Assembly: GCA_025506515.1 (NCBI GenBank)
Contig: JACCIX010000770.1
Span: 1 to 64,000, forward strand
Origin: Flaveria trinervia
Lineage: Eukaryota; Streptophyta; Magnoliopsida; Asterales; Asteraceae
Direction of reading: 5' to 3'
Length of the DNA stretch: 64,000 nucleotides
Both the position numbers and the translations under genes were made by a program. Each line of letters starts with the position of its first letter. Positions within the stretch are counted from its first letter, which is position 1. Shown one piece after another: positions 11,914 to 24,439 of the stretch. The notes under the pieces were generated by a model. It was not told the DNA's origin. It did not search any database and saw nothing but the letters and a program-made list of their open reading frames with translations.

Positions 11914-12245
11914 AGCATTCACAATCCATCTTCTTTTCTTATTTTTATAATTACACTAAAAACATTTATTTTTTCTCTATCATTTTCAATTAAATAATAT
12001 TTTTTCATACTTTTATCATTATTTTTTATTTCCCATCCACCCACAACCACTTTTAAAATATTAAAAATTTTATGAGAGTTGTATCGTGATTCTTCAAATA
12101 CGAGGAATCACAAATATAAGGAATCACGATACAAATCCCATAAATTTTATTTATCCTTCACTTACAATCACTCACAACTATCATCTATAATATATTATAC
12201 CCACTCATATAAAAATAGGATAGGAGCTGTGAATCTTGTAGGTTT
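11914..12245 (+). mobile_element. AGCATTCACAA-type MITE, copy 1
   Basis: Starts AGAGCATTCACAATCCATC and shares with 13147-13440 and the reverse of 37862-38170 the order: TTTATAATTACA, a TTAAATAATAT block, CCACTTTTAAAATATTAAAAATTTTAT, a short GATTCTTC..AATCAC palindromic part, and TCACTCACAA. The right end (AGCTGTGAATCTTG) is the loose complement of the left. I infer a non-autonomous DNA transposon family. Confidence 0.5.
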
Positions 12246-12670
12246 CTTAACATTTGTTATTTTATGATTTTCTATTAATTATTCAGTGACAGAAATGTTT
12301 TTCTTATAAAGGAAATCTTAATCATAAATTTTCACAAACTACACGTTGGACAATTTTATTAAATATCTGTTAGCATGTCGTTCCTTATGGTCTATTTTTT
12401 AGTTTAATTATACATAAGATAAAATATATCCACAGACAACCTCTGTTACACTTTCTTGAATCAGTTGGGTGATTTATGTATCTTGATATATGATTAAACA
12501 TTGGTATAAGTAAAATCATTATGTAATTTAAATCAGTATTTTATCGTTTACATAATTATCTCATGTTTATAAATTAACATACGATGTACTTAACTTGAGA
12601 TCGAGAAGCCACTAATTAAGAATTATCGTTTAAAACCTACTTGGTATCATAATATTAGATCATGCTCTTA

Positions 12671-13105
12671 GGGCTGTTTGTTTTTGGGCTGACCTGACTG
12701 ATCGGCTGACTCGTTCAGTGGGTCAGCCGTTTGATTTTGGTTTCGGCCCTGATTAACCAGGTTTTCATTGCTAACCCAAAACTTAAAAAAAAGTTGTTGA
12801 CCGGTTGACTCGCGCCTCCTCGCAACCCGCAAGCATTGCTTCGGCACCGCCTTTGTGTACGGTGGATAGCGGTGATGGTCAAAATGTGTACGGTGATAGT
12901 GGTGGTTGTGGTGATGGTGTGGTGGTTCCGACCGGTGGTGTGACTCCATTGGGTTTTGTTACCTAAATACTGAATTGATTTGATTCTAGTCAAATATCGA
13001 ATCAAACAGCCAAGTTTCAGCTAAATGCATACCCAGTCAGAACTTCTAACTGAGTCAGCTTCTGACTCAGTCAGATCTTACTGAGTTAGTGTAATCAAAC
13101 AGCCC
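12671..13105. mobile_element. Tourist/PIF-Harbinger-like MITE, copy 1
   Basis: Bounded by TTA on both sides (12668-12670 and 13106-13108), the diagnostic 3-bp TSD. Ends GGGCTGTTTG and CAAACAGCCC are perfect inverted repeats. Inner sub-terminal parts are rich in CTGACTGAGTCAG-like palindromes. The core holds GGT/GTG-rich sequence. A second copy lies at 59636-60077. No transposase; the frames through it are not genes. Confidence 0.85.
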
Positions 13106-13146
13106 TTACTATCAACGTATTGATTTAATGTGACATGACAATAATA

Positions 13147-13440
13147 TTTAAAGCATTCACAACTCATTTTTCATCTTTATCTTCATAATTACATTAGAAG
13201 TCATTAATTTGTTTTCAATTAAATAATATCTTTTATATATTTATGATTATATTTTCACTCTCCTCTATTTATAACCATTTTTATTAAATATTAAAAATTT
13301 AATAAAGATGAACAGTATTTTACAAAATATAAAGATGCACAGTAACATTTTTTCTATCATTCACTCACAAACTACTAATAATCATTTTTTATAATATAGA
13401 AAAAGCACTCGTAAGTATATAGCATGGACTATGAATATTC
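13147..13440 (+). mobile_element. AGCATTCACAA-type MITE, copy 2
   Basis: Starts AAAGCATTCACAACTCAT and follows the same block order as the copy at 11914. It ends near AGCATGGACTATGAATATTC, a loose inverted complement of the start. Confidence 0.5.
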
Positions 13441-16400
13441 TTAATAATATTTTCATTGCAAAAATTTTGAAGTCTTTTTTGTTCTAAAAATTAGACGTTT
13501 GCAAAAATTTTGAAGTTTTTTTGTTCTAAATTTGGACTGACAAAACATTTGACGTCTGGCGCTAAATTTAGTTTTCCAATTCTTTTGCTAACAGTAAAAC
13601 TTTTCTTTCATTTTTATATGTATTTAATAGTTCAATTTTTTAAGCGTTTAACTTAACTTAATTATTAAATAATTTTAGTAATTTTATATCTTTTGGCTAT
13701 AAAGAACCCTTTACAATAAAAAGAGTTATAATTAATTTCAAGATATTCATAGATTTTGTTAGGAGTTGGGGTATAAATGGTATTTGATATTAAGTTTTTA
13801 TATTTAATTTTGATTTCGTAAGTTTAATTTAAAATAAATTTAAAATATTACTTCTGAGATAAGTAGTTATTTTAAGTTTATTTGGAGTTTAAATTTTTTT
13901 TCCAAAAAGAATTAGGAGATGGGAAAGAATATTTTAAAAAACACCCATTATGGTAAATAATTTTTAAATCATTCATTTTGGTAAATAATTTTTCCACAAA
14001 CACCATTTTGGAAAAAAAAAACTCAAGTACGATGCCAAGTATGTGTCATGCCAGAGAGTGAATACGATGTATTTATACGTCGGAGTTGAGTGTTAAGTTA
14101 ACAAAAACAAACTTTTCTTTATTTCGTTAACAAGTGAGATACCCGTGATCACTATGATGGTACCATGCTAGAGATGCCACTCACGTAGCGAGGGATAGAG
14201 TATGATATTTTTTTGCTTATGGTTTACGAAAAATGATAGATAATGAAGAAATGTGAATGCAAATGACATTTATGCTGTTATATTGTTATTATAGACAATA
14301 TCATGTCAAATATTAGATTATAAAGTCGTGACCCATGTCATATTTTTTACCACCTTACTGTTTATGGGCGATATACAACAAAGTTAACAAGTGAGTAAAT
14401 AAATAAATAACTAATATCAGTTATCGTGGCTCTTTACTATAAATTATCATTCTAATTCGAACCTGAACTTTTATAAAAAAAATTATGCAAAAGAAAAACA
14501 TTAATGAAATGGCGTTACATTTCCATTTGCTTTTAGCATGCGAGAAAAGAAGTCTCTCACGTGCCTCACATCTGTCATATATACATGTGTGTTATTTTTT
14601 CAATTAATGAATTTATCTTATTTGTTTTGAACCTTTTTATTATATAAAACATACTTACTACCTTGCAGGCTAAAATTAATAAAATTGAATTAATATGTTT
14701 GTCAGTAAAATTTGTTATCATCTATAAAATAGTTTTTTTTAATTGTATGTCTGAATTACATCGTTTATTTTTAATTTAAATTGTAACTTGATATCTATAA
14801 AATGAGATACAAATGAAAAATGATACTGTAAACCCTATTACTTAAATTAATTTATCTAGTTAGGTTTATTCATTCAAAACTCCCATGATCCCATCTCGTT
14901 TATCTTCTTTAGCATAACCTTTTCCTTTTTATTTCTCCCTTAATGCAAACTCCTCAGCCAAACATACATCTATCTAATAGTCACTAAATTACTTAAATTT
15001 TATTGAAAAATTTTTCTTAAAGTTGAGTTAGTAAATTTTCTCAGCAATGTGTTTTCTTCTTAAAGGGTTGGTGCGGTCCCGGTTGGGAAACAAATAGTTG
15101 TGCCCGATTAAATAACACTTATTATTCGAAGCAGGGTCACACATTTGTCGTTAAAAAATGCATTCGTTTAAATCAGTGGTGGAACAATCTCATACAGGGG
15201 CGTGGGCGAAATTAAATTTTCTTGGGGGGGGGAGGCGAAGTCGTTATTATATATAAAAATTTACACAAACGGACAAAAAGTTTACACTATCGAACAAAAA
15301 ATTTACACTACCGACGAAAGAAAAAGAGCCCTTAACCTTCGTCATTGGTTTAAATTACTTTTTTTTATCATCAAATATATACATATATGTGTGTTTTATC
15401 ATTGGTATTAAATCCAATAAAAATATGCTGGATGAGGAAACTATTATTTTGAATTTTGATTATTCGCTAAGTTTTTAAGTTGTAATTTGTAAATAGTGGT
15501 CAAGTAGTTGACACAAAAGAAATGAATTAATTATTATTAACTATAAAAAATAATTTTGACATTTTAACCTAGAAAATTAAATAGTTAGGTTATATATTAT
15601 CATATTCGCTACTTATTAATTAATTAACTAGAAAGGACTTTTATAGGGATAGGGTTAAGTTTAATCTTTTTGGTTCAATCATTGATAATCTTTTTATTTG
15701 AATATTTATTAGAAAGCTTATAAAATGGCAAAAAGTAAGTGCCTTGTAACATTTGCTTTCCGTTTCCTTCTCTAACAATGGATGTGGAGTGGATTTAATT
15801 TAATAATGAACCATGTGGAATTGTTAATTTTGAAGTTAATCTTATTATTTCATGTTAACAATTATGGATTATTAGTTGTATGGATGGACCTTTAATTTAA
15901 GGAATTAAAGCTTATGAAGTTGGAACATAAGACATTTGTTGAAAGATTCTCATTTAACGGACACGATCGTTGTAATGGTGTCCAATAGTATCATGAGGTT
16001 CATGCACTTCCGTTCTTTTATTAATCTATCAAAACTAATAAAATATATTTTTATATGTCACTTGCCATAATTATAAAACTATTAACTTTTGTTTTTCAAC
16101 ATCCTTCTCCTAATAAATATTGCATTAATTACAAATAATATACTTTTCATATTACCACTGATATTGTATAAAAATAGATATTTCTACAAATTATTCGTAA
16201 GAAAATAATTGTTTTATAAAATAAGAAAAATTTTCAAAAAAATATCAAGCTTTTAAGAAATACAATATATTTTAAAGCATGTGGCCTTTAAAATAAAATT
16301 CTTATGAAATAAAAGTAACTAAATTTTAAAGTTATAATTTGCTTTGAAACAATTTGTTTAAAAATCAATTTTTTGAATTTTTTTAAAAGTTTAAAAAATA

Positions 16401-17350
16401 ATATCTTTCGCGTAATGTCAATCATATCTTGTATTTAAAGATCGTTTTATAATTCATTAGTTTATATTAATAACTATTTAATATTTTATTTATTCAACTC
16501 GTGTAATACACGGGGTACTAACCTAATAACATATAATTTAAGTTTGCATTGATATGGTAATATATTATAGCACATGTCAAACACATCTTAGATATTGACA
16601 ATTAATTTTTTTAAAACATGTAACTGAATTACTCACGAATCATTAACCCACTCAATTATTTTCATTATTCAAGTACAAAACCTAAAATCACATTCAGAAT
16701 TAGAATCACATTAGATGACAAAACCACGTGACCAACCTATAACCTTCTTTATTTTTGTCACGGGTGAAAATAAACAAAATGTTAAATGAATTCCTATGAA
16801 AATGCAAATTTTAGATATAATTTGTACTACTATATAATGCATAAACATGGGACACGAATGTAATTTCACAAAAATTCAAGACACGTAAAACAACTTATTA
16901 AGCATTAGGTACAAATGTTATAAGCAATTATTCTATTTTACCTTTCATTTATTAAACTTCTTTTAATTAATGCATTATTAATTAATTCATATTATTAATA
17001 CATTATTTAATTCACTACATTATATAATTTATTATTTATAATAGTTTAAATTAATATTTAAATTTATATAAGTAATAATAATATTAATATTAATAATATT
17101 TAAAAATAAGTAGTTTCTAATTTGAATACTTAACTATTTAATTATCAAATATTTTTTATACTAATGATTATAATAATCCATATCTATTTTATCTATGCTA
17201 TAATATAAACATATGAGAATAACATACTTGTAATATAATAGTTCCTAATTTTCTCATATTTAATGTGAATCCAAGAATCGCAATCAGAAATTATCAGTGT
17301 TAATTGAAGTCAAGTCAACGTTTGTGGAATCAACGTTAACTTGTTTTAAT
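13441..17350. other. gene-free, transposon-relic region
   Basis: No gene recognised. 13490-13530 has a short tandem repeat (TTTTTTGTTCTAAA...TTGCAAAAATTTTGAAG). 14020-14200 carries a moderately GC block with TACGATG words. 15170-15410 has a run of G (15225-15232) after GGGGCGTGGGCG and three copies of TTTACAC(A/T)A..GAACAAAAA, typical of an unclassified repeat. 16400-16526 is listed separately. The rest is AT-rich. Confidence 0.4.
16430..16526 (+). mobile_element. Helitron-like 3' terminus (family B, copy 1)
   Basis: A TTTTATAATTCATTAG...TATTTTATTTATTCAA block runs into a perfect hairpin CGTGT-AAT-ACACG and ends GGGTACTAACCTAA before a T, matching the hairpin-plus-CTRR ending of Helitrons. 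Related blocks occur near 39600-39690 and, inverted, near 58040-58150 and 60260-60370. Confidence 0.4.
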
Positions 17351-18186
17351 TGTTTGTATTAATTTAATATCAATAATGATTAATGAATAAGATGAACGCA
17401 ATGAATGGAACACAATTAATGATCAGACAAATATTCAGTTCAAATGTATTTCGTTAAACAAAAACATGTTAATGATTACAGATGAATAAAAAATGAATGA
17501 ACGAATGATATTGATTTGAGTGTTTGATGATGTGACGGCTGTTAGGGTTTTGATTTGTGTGATTTGATGTGATGTTTGGTTATTGTATTGTTGCTTGGAT
17601 GTTTTCTGTCAAAACCGTCTCTATGATGTGAAACCTAGGATCCATATTTATAGACAATGATGTTTCTGTTGAGGAAACACCAGATCTCTTAGGATTTGGA
17701 ATTGTTTTTTTTAATGATCACCAGATCTCTTGGTATTCGCATAACTGCATTGTTGACTTGTTGACTTGTAACACTTGTATTATTTAAATACAAGTGTTTG
17801 GACTCCGCAGGAATATTGTCTTCCGTAGATAACTGTTCTTCCGAAGCAAAATTGTTTTTTCGAAGGTATTTTGACTTCCGAAGGTATATTGTTCTTTCAT
17901 CCTCAGAGCTGGTTGTTCGTCCGCATAAAATCTTCGGATGTATTTTATTTGTAAGAAACATATCTATGGAAGAACAAAATATTCATCCATAGATGTTTTT
18001 TACACTTGGTCAATTTTACTAATTATAATGTTTTACCTGCACACATACATAAATCAACACACGTATATGTGTTAACCTATACATTTAACGCATACATAAT
18101 AATGAATTACAAGTATTCATTACAAATATTGATTCAAGTTCTAAGCTTATACAAATGGACTTGATCTATTGATCCTAGATCTAACA
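17351..18186 (-). mobile_element. solo LTR with target-site duplication
   Basis: An 836-bp unit starting TG (TGTTTG) and ending CA (CTAACA), flanked directly by TTTAAT on both sides (17345-17350 and 18187-18192). On the minus strand it starts TGTTAGATCTAGGATC and has a good TATA box (CTATAAATA, about 17643-17651), so it was transcribed leftwards. No internal retrotransposon domain adjoins it, so it is a recombined solo LTR. It carries a hairpin and a 19-nt repeat (separate entry). Confidence 0.7.
17771..17900. repeat. hairpin plus 18-19-nt tandem repeat inside the solo LTR
   Basis: ACACTTGTAT (17771-17780) and ATACAAGTGT (17788-17797) form a perfect 10-bp stem. Directly after, five units of 18-19 nt follow from 17801 (consensus about CTTCCGAAGGTATATTGTT), lengths 19, 18, 19, 18, 19. 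Confidence 0.75.
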
Positions 18187-18213
18187 TTTAATATTTTTTT
18201 CCTAACTAACACA

Positions 18214-18216
<3 letters not shown>

Positions 18217-18257
<41 letters not shown>
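18217..18257. repeat. (TA)n microsatellite
   Basis: A nearly uninterrupted TA dinucleotide run. Confidence 0.95.
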
Positions 18258-18399
18258 TAATACTATTTATTTATAATGCTTTAAATTAATGTTAAAATAT
18301 ATATATTTATTATTTATATTATTATTAATGCTATTTGATTTAAATATTTTTAGTTTAAACACCTAAGTATATAACTAAAAAAATATTTATATAGTTATA

Positions 18400-18475
18400 A
18401 CAATAATAATAATGATGATAATAATAAAATAATAATAATATTAATACTAATACTAATAATAATAATAATACCCAA
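18400..18475. repeat. (AAT)n-rich microsatellite
   Basis: Imperfect AATAAT/ATGATG trinucleotide runs. Confidence 0.85.
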
Positions 18476-18673
18476 ATATATTTGTGTTTATGCTAGTCGT
18501 AAATATTACTACATATAACAAATAGAAAAGATTTTAAGTAGTGAATGTAAAGTTTTTTTTCACAATCACCACAATAAATTTTTTCTCAAAACTAATAAAA
18601 CATTATTTCGTTATTTTTTTTACAATTTTAGTTTTAAACCTTTAAGCATTTTTTTGAAATTAAACACAACACT

Positions 18674-18695
18674 TTCTCTCTCTCTCTCTCTCTCT
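18674..18695. repeat. (CT)n microsatellite
   Basis: An uninterrupted CT dinucleotide run. Confidence 0.95.
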
Positions 18696-18724
18696 TTTAA
18701 TTGATACTACTCATTTTGTTTTGA

Positions 18725-18960
18725 TTTAAATTTTATACTTAAGCCTTTAAACTATGTCAAATTTAAATTTAATAACCTGAACTTTTTTATAATTTTAGAC
18801 ATAAGCATTCAAGTTAGGTTAAATTTACATTTATTCTCCTAATTTTTTTAATTCCTATACTTAAGAATTTGAGTTATGTTATATTTATATTTAATCACTT
18901 AAACTTTTTTGAAGTTTTAAACATGAGTATCCGAGTTTTGTCAAAATTATTTTAACTAAT
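18725..18960. repeat. degenerate ~62-bp tandem repeat
   Basis: About 3.5 copies of a unit containing ACTTAAGNNTTNGAGTTATGT, AAATTTA.ATTTAAT and CNTNAACTTTTTT. The copies are diverged but in register. Confidence 0.6.
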
Positions 18961-19227
18961 TTATAATAAAGCCTGTTAATTATAAAAAAAGTCACAATTT
19001 ATGTATTCATTATTTTTTATCTGTTTCAAGTTATTTATATTTTTATAATCTTTTTCCTATTAAACATTTTTATCTGTGTTTCTTACGCAATTTTTTCGGG
19101 CAATTAGTACTAACATATAAATTATCAGATTACATCTTTTAACTTTTATAACCCCAACAATTATTATTATGATATTCTCGTATACATTAAAACTGTACCG
19201 TGACGAAGCGCGGGTCAAATCCACTAG
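18960..19227 (+). mobile_element. Helitron-like 3' terminus (CTAG end)
   Basis: Ends CCGTGACGAAGCGCGGG, a hairpin with CCGTG pairing CGCGG, then TCAAATCCACTAG before T. This is the typical Helitron 3' hairpin and CTRR signature. The left boundary is unknown. Confidence 0.5.
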
Positions 19228-19466
19228 TATTATTATATGAATTAACAGAATTTAATTTGAAAGAAATGTTAAAGAATACACAGAATTAAGATATGATGAT
19301 AATAGAGAACTTGATTGACTGTTGTCTATTATAACCATATATTATCGAGCTCTAATAATATCTAGCATAAAATAAAATTGTACAACGTCGCATATGAGGC
19401 AGAGCGGAAACAAAAAACAAAAAATATAAATAATAATATATGCATCATAGCAAATTTATATAAAAC

Positions 19467-19768
19467 TGATAGGATCAAATGAATCAATCTGTGATAATTT
19501 GTGAATACAATTTAATGAAAATCACACAAAGTAATCAAATTAAAACAAGATATCAACAAAATTCAAGTTTTCATTAATATCAAGCTAAGACAATTACAAG
19601 TATGAAAGCAGGTTCGAATCTCTCTCTATCTACTTGCAAGTGTAAGCTATTTATACTGAAAACAAAAAGTAAAAGAACTAACTAATTACACAACTTGTCC
19701 CTATACTATTACAAAATATTAAAAGACAAATAAAGACAACATGTTAATCTTTCTTAGAGCACTTAACA
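19467..19768 (-). repeat. 3' LTR of the Copia element
   Basis: TGATAGGATC...CACTTAACA, 302 bp. It matches 33642-33943 with about 10 substitutions and no indels; seven of the ten are transitions. It is flanked outside by AAAAC. Confidence 0.97.
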
Positions 19769-19770
19769 AT

Positions 19771-19782
19771 ACTCCCCCTAAG
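19771..19782 (-). other. polypurine tract
   Basis: The minus strand reads TTAGGGGGAG-T immediately before the 3' LTR, the standard plus-strand priming site of LTR retrotransposons. Confidence 0.9.
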
Positions 19783-19875
19783 ATTGACATGGTCTTCTGT
19801 CTTCAAAATATTCAGTCTTTGTCTTCTTTTCTATCTTCATCTTTATCTTCAACCTTTATCTTCAACTCTTTGTCT

Positions 19876-22800
19876 TCATCCTTCAAAGAAATCTTCTGGT
19901 TCTTCTTTGACTTTAAACATCGGCTTCTGTTTGTACATCTCTACATCTTTCAAAGCATTTGAAATTGCAGACTTGAATTTACTTGCAAGAATGCCTTGTT
20001 CGGGTTCAGCTTCATTTGTCTTTATCTCCATCTTGTTCATTCTTTCCAACGTGTCTTTAGATAAGCAAGTAATGTCAATGTTTGCATATAACTCAATAGG
20101 GTTTGAACTGTCCTTTGAGTATACTTCTAAGACACCTTTCCTTGATATTCTCATGAATTCAATATCTTTAATATCTTTCTTGACAATGTTGGCATAAGCA
20201 AGAGCCTTTCTCAGAGATATTCTTTCCATACCTGCATTCATCACATTAATAATGGAAATGAAATATTTCTTGTCTTGCTCTGCAATTTTAGGAGATACTT
20301 TCTCAAATCTTTGTACAGCCAAAAATGAGATATAGCTTGGATGTAAGAGTTATAGCTTAAAAACTCCAAATAAAGTAATCATGTCTTCATCCCATCTTTC
20401 TAGATTTCGGACCAACTTCAGCTCAAATGTCTCAGTGTTATGAAACCATCTGAGGATTGGCTTTGAGTTTTGATTACCATCTATCACTTTCAGACCAGGA
20501 GTTATAACTTTCTCAAAATATTTGTCACAAAATTCTATCATAAAATGTTCCTCCTCTGATTGTAATCCCTTGAGCTTCTTGTTATTCTTCATAGTAACAA
20601 AACACTCTTTATCTTCTTGACCACATCTAATCCTCTTCTTAATAATTCTACAAACATCTTGCCACGTTTTGAATCAGAAGGATTGATCAGAGGTAATCTA
20701 TTCAGCTCTTTTAAATCTTGCACTGGAAGTTTTATGATACTAGAGTAAAAGTGATATACATCACACACAGCATTTACTCTCTTTATCAAAAATGCATCGA
20801 ATACTTCATCATACTTCCATGTAATAATCTTTACTTGGTTGGTAAAATCTGGAGCAATCATAGCATTCAACAACTGATTGTCCTTTTTGCAATACGTTTC
20901 TTACTAAGTCTCCAATTGTTCTTGAATTATCAAAAATATGCCTTTGTTCAGTAGAGGCTTTGTAAGTTTGTCTTTCTGGATCAACAAACATTTCAATCAA
21001 CTCTTTTCTGTGAACATGTGCATCATCAATTCTTGACATTTGTTTGATCTCCTGTGGCTTTAACATTCTTGTTCTCTTTGTTATTTCAAGATACCGAGGA
21101 TTATATGTATCAAGTACTATCATTTTCTTCAATTGTTTCTCAGTCTCTTGAAAACTTCTGACAAGGTTCCTCATAGATACAGATTGTAATCTCTTTAGCT
21201 TCCTCCAAGGGTAGTTTCTAGATTGCAACCATGATCTTAGAGCTGGAATACTCATATCATCTGGATCAGGATGGTGCAACTCAGAACTAGATAGTTCTTC
21301 TACATTTATCACTTCTTTTGCTCTTGTCCATTCACCATGCTCAGCAACAATCTTATTTGGATCTACTGATGCAACTGACTCTGCATAAATACATTTCTCA
21401 TATTCATCGTTAATCTGAGAAACAGTCAGTCCGTCCAAATATACACGATTGTATTTCATCTTCACAAGATAATTGTATCTTTCTTCAAAGTCTTGTGGTA
21501 CTTCATCTTGTTCATGAGTATGTTCTTGTGAAGAGAAATGTGATACAAATTGAGCTTCATCAATATCTTCATCATCTAGAACTTCATCATACCAATCATC
21601 ATTGTATACTTCCTCAATATCTTCTAAAGCCTCAATATGTTCTTGAACATTTTGTTCTTCAACAGATTCTTCAGTTCTTTGAAGCTTAGAAGAGGATTCA
21701 ATTTGAATTGTATCTTCTAATTCATTCACTTTTCTTTTGCCTTTTATCTGCTCAAGATTTTCATCAACATGTATCTCAGTACTTATCACATGTACTGGTG
21801 AGATAGGCTTTTGAGCTTCTTTTTCTTTTAGCAAGTCAGCTTTGAGAATTTCATTTTCTTCAGTTAATTTCTTGAACTTCTCCTCAAGAATATCATAATC
21901 TTTAATCATAATTTCAAAATTCTTGATTACATCTTCTTTATCTTTAGCAAACCTCACAATCTTTTCATCTTTTGAGGCATTTTTCTTCAGTCAACTTTAA
22001 GTTTTCATCCTTAAGCTTTTGAATTTATTTTTCAAGGGATATGTTTATCTCTTTCATCCTTTCATTCTCCAATTTCAACTCTTCAATCTCTTTCTCTTTA
22101 CTCAAATTTTCTTCTTTCAATCTTTCAGTCTCATCCATGTCCACTATCTCCTCTGTTTGTATAGACACATTGTGTGACATACTAACAGGAATTTCTTCTA
22201 CTCCTTCATTTGCATCAAATTCAAAACTGGATTGAATAAAATATCATTCATAAAATCAGAATCAAAGGTTTGATTTTGTGAATCCATTTCTTGTACAGCT
22301 TCCTCATGAATAACATCAACATTTCCTTCATTCATAGTTTGTGGTTCATCTCCAGTATCTTCTTCATTTCTTTCTTCAGTTTCTTCTTGATGTGCTTTAG
22401 TGACACCATCATTTACATCATCATCATCATTTTCATCACTTTCTTCACTTGATGAGCTTTCAGAAACATCATCCTCACTTTCTTCATCAACTTCTACATC
22501 CTCAATTAGATCATTTGGATTTATTGGTTCTTCTTCAGTTAGATGAAAGTGTGGCTGATTAATATCTACTTCATCCATTGATACATTCCTGATATACTCA
22601 AATACTGGAATGTTTTGAGCACCAGTGATCATTGCCAGTCTTTTTTAAACAACCTCTGACATGTGCTCTAACTGTAACTTTCCACTGTTAACATCTTCAG
22701 CATACAAATCTGGATTTGCTTCATTAATGAGAAGTTGGATGAATCTTGGGTACATCAAGTATTTATGCCTCATTCCTCTTTCAAGATTGAAAATAAAACC

Positions 22801-23352
22801 ATTTATTATCCACTTAGACATATTGAATCTTCTATTTGTAGATAATGCAATAATAGGAGATGCAATGTCTACAGGGAATGAATCCCAACCAATACTTCGT
22901 TTAGACATGCAATGTTGAAAGATATAGCATAAAAGCTTCCAATGCTTATACACTCGAGCTCTGAAAAATTGCTTTTTGGGAAAATGATCTGGATGACCCA
23001 TTTGTAGAAAAACCTCTCTACATTCATTGAAGGAATATTCTGATAAGTCTTCAGGATCATTGTCACCAAGTCTTAGAGCTATTCTGATTGCTTCTTCAGA
23101 TACTTCAAGCATTCTTTCCGTTGTAATAAAAGCTCTTAGAACTTTGTTTCCTTCATTATCTTTTTCAATCTATGCCGTTCTCCAGAATCTTTTAATCATT
23201 CTTCCATTGATCATTGGTCTTGCACACATAACATATACATACTTTGTTATGAGCAGAAATCTGATAATTTCTTCATATCCAATGGCTTCTCTGTTTTCAT
23301 CATTTAAGAAAGCAGCCACATTATGCTTTGGCTCAAATTTTAATTCTGCCAT
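19876..23352 (-). pseudogene. extra ORF downstream of pol in the Copia element (unknown function, broken)
   Basis: Begins MAELKFEPKHNVAAFL at 23352 and continues in pieces (23352-23170, 23112-22645, 22632-22198, 21957-20809, 20873-20589, 20592-20350, 20322-19876) separated by in-frame stops and frameshifts. Together they suggest a protein of about 1,100 residues. The N-terminal part (FWRTA, IGWDSF, IASPIIALSTNRRFNMSKWI, KYLMYPRFIQLL) recalls, from memory, a domain common in Asteraceae retroelement-derived annotations. The middle is very acidic (DEESEDDVSESSSSEE), then lysine/glutamate-rich and coiled-coil-like, then a globular C-terminal half. No signal peptide, membrane segment or enzyme motif is seen, so an envelope role is not supported. 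Function unknown. Confidence 0.75.
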
Positions 23353-23740
23353 CTGCAGAACACAAAGAAAGTATTACGAGAACATTGAATATTGATTAAT
23401 GAAATTTATTTCTACATATGACTTTTGATTTTGACTTTTAAATTGAGATTTCAAGTTGTAAAACATTAATCTTTATTCATTTTGAATTCATTATCTAACA
23501 TTTCAACTTTGATTTATTTTTTTTAAATATTAATTTATTATTTTTTTATTCAAACTTTAGTCTGTCTGTTCATCATCTTCTTCTTCGACTATGGAAAAAC
23601 CGACTGAGTTAAACATCATCAAATCATTTTCACTTTTAGATTAAAAATATTACATCAATAAACTCGCAAACATGTTCTTATCAATAATCCAGTGTTAATT
23701 TTTGATATAATACACATTTGATCAGTTTAAACTTGAATTA
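23353..23740. other. Copia spacer, non-coding
   Basis: AT-rich sequence upstream of the extra ORF. It presumably serves as its leader or an intron-like spacer. Nothing recognisable. Confidence 0.4.
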
Positions 23741-23744
23741 TATA

Positions 23745-24430
23745 GGGTTCGAACGCCCAAATAGCATTCAAACGCCTATATCAATGCACTGATTTAACCC
23801 AAAATTTATAGATTTGAATCACAAACTTACGTTTATAAATCCAAATACTATCTATAATCAACAGGATTTGATGCAATTTTAGATGAAATGAGGATATGAT
23901 GATAATCGACAGTCGCAAGTTCAGGGGTTTTGTCTGTGAAATTTTGAGTGTAAATGAGAAATACGCATAAGTGTTCAATTTATATAAGTGAAATTTTAGG
24001 CGTATGAGCCCTGTTTGGGCGTATGATCCCTGTTTAGGCGTATGAAACCCTAAAATTCACTTATTTTGTTAGACGCATGAGCATTGTTTGTGCGTATTGA
24101 CTCAGACGCATGGGAACTGTTCAGACGCATAAGCACTGTTTAGGCGCTTTTGCACTGTTCAGTCGCATGGACTTTTTGAAACGTCTATGAAACTTACTAT
24201 GTAGACGCATGAGACATGTCAAACGTCTAACACTTAGAGAATCAAACTCATTCACTATTTAGACGCATGGGATTATCACAAACGTCCAACAATTGTAATT
24301 TTCATAGATGTATTACAACTGTTTAGACGCATGGGAATGAATCAAACGTCCAAACACTTGAAAAAATTCCTGAAAATTTCATCATGCTCCTATTTAGGCG
24401 CATGTACACTGTTTAGGTACATGAGTTAAC
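23745..24430 (+). repeat. 19-nt repeat array A (GRCGYATG...CTGTTT)
   Basis: Interspersed and tandem copies of a unit reading RGRCGYATGRNCNCTGTTY. Best tandem stretches with exact 19-nt spacing are 23999-24050 and 24105-24170; further single units lie near 24205, 24262, 24326 and 24397. A few units on the opposite strand lie at 23748-23790 and within 24221-24355 (AAACGTC). The core CTGTTTAGGCG is shared with array B, which has the opposite orientation. CpG-rich in an AT-rich spacer. Since 19 is not a multiple of three and stops interrupt, it is non-coding. Confidence 0.8.
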
Positions 24431-24439
24431 TTTCATGAT

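Noticed and set aside
12668..13005. His/Thr-rich frames
   Set aside because: Lie wholly inside the Tourist-like MITE.
19876..23352. Envelope gene of a retrovirus-like element
   Set aside because: The position fits, but no signal peptide, membrane anchor or cleavage site is visible in any piece.
23999..24430. CRISPR array
   Set aside because: The regular short repeats are a plant retrotransposon feature; there are no unique spacers, no cas genes and the organism is eukaryotic.
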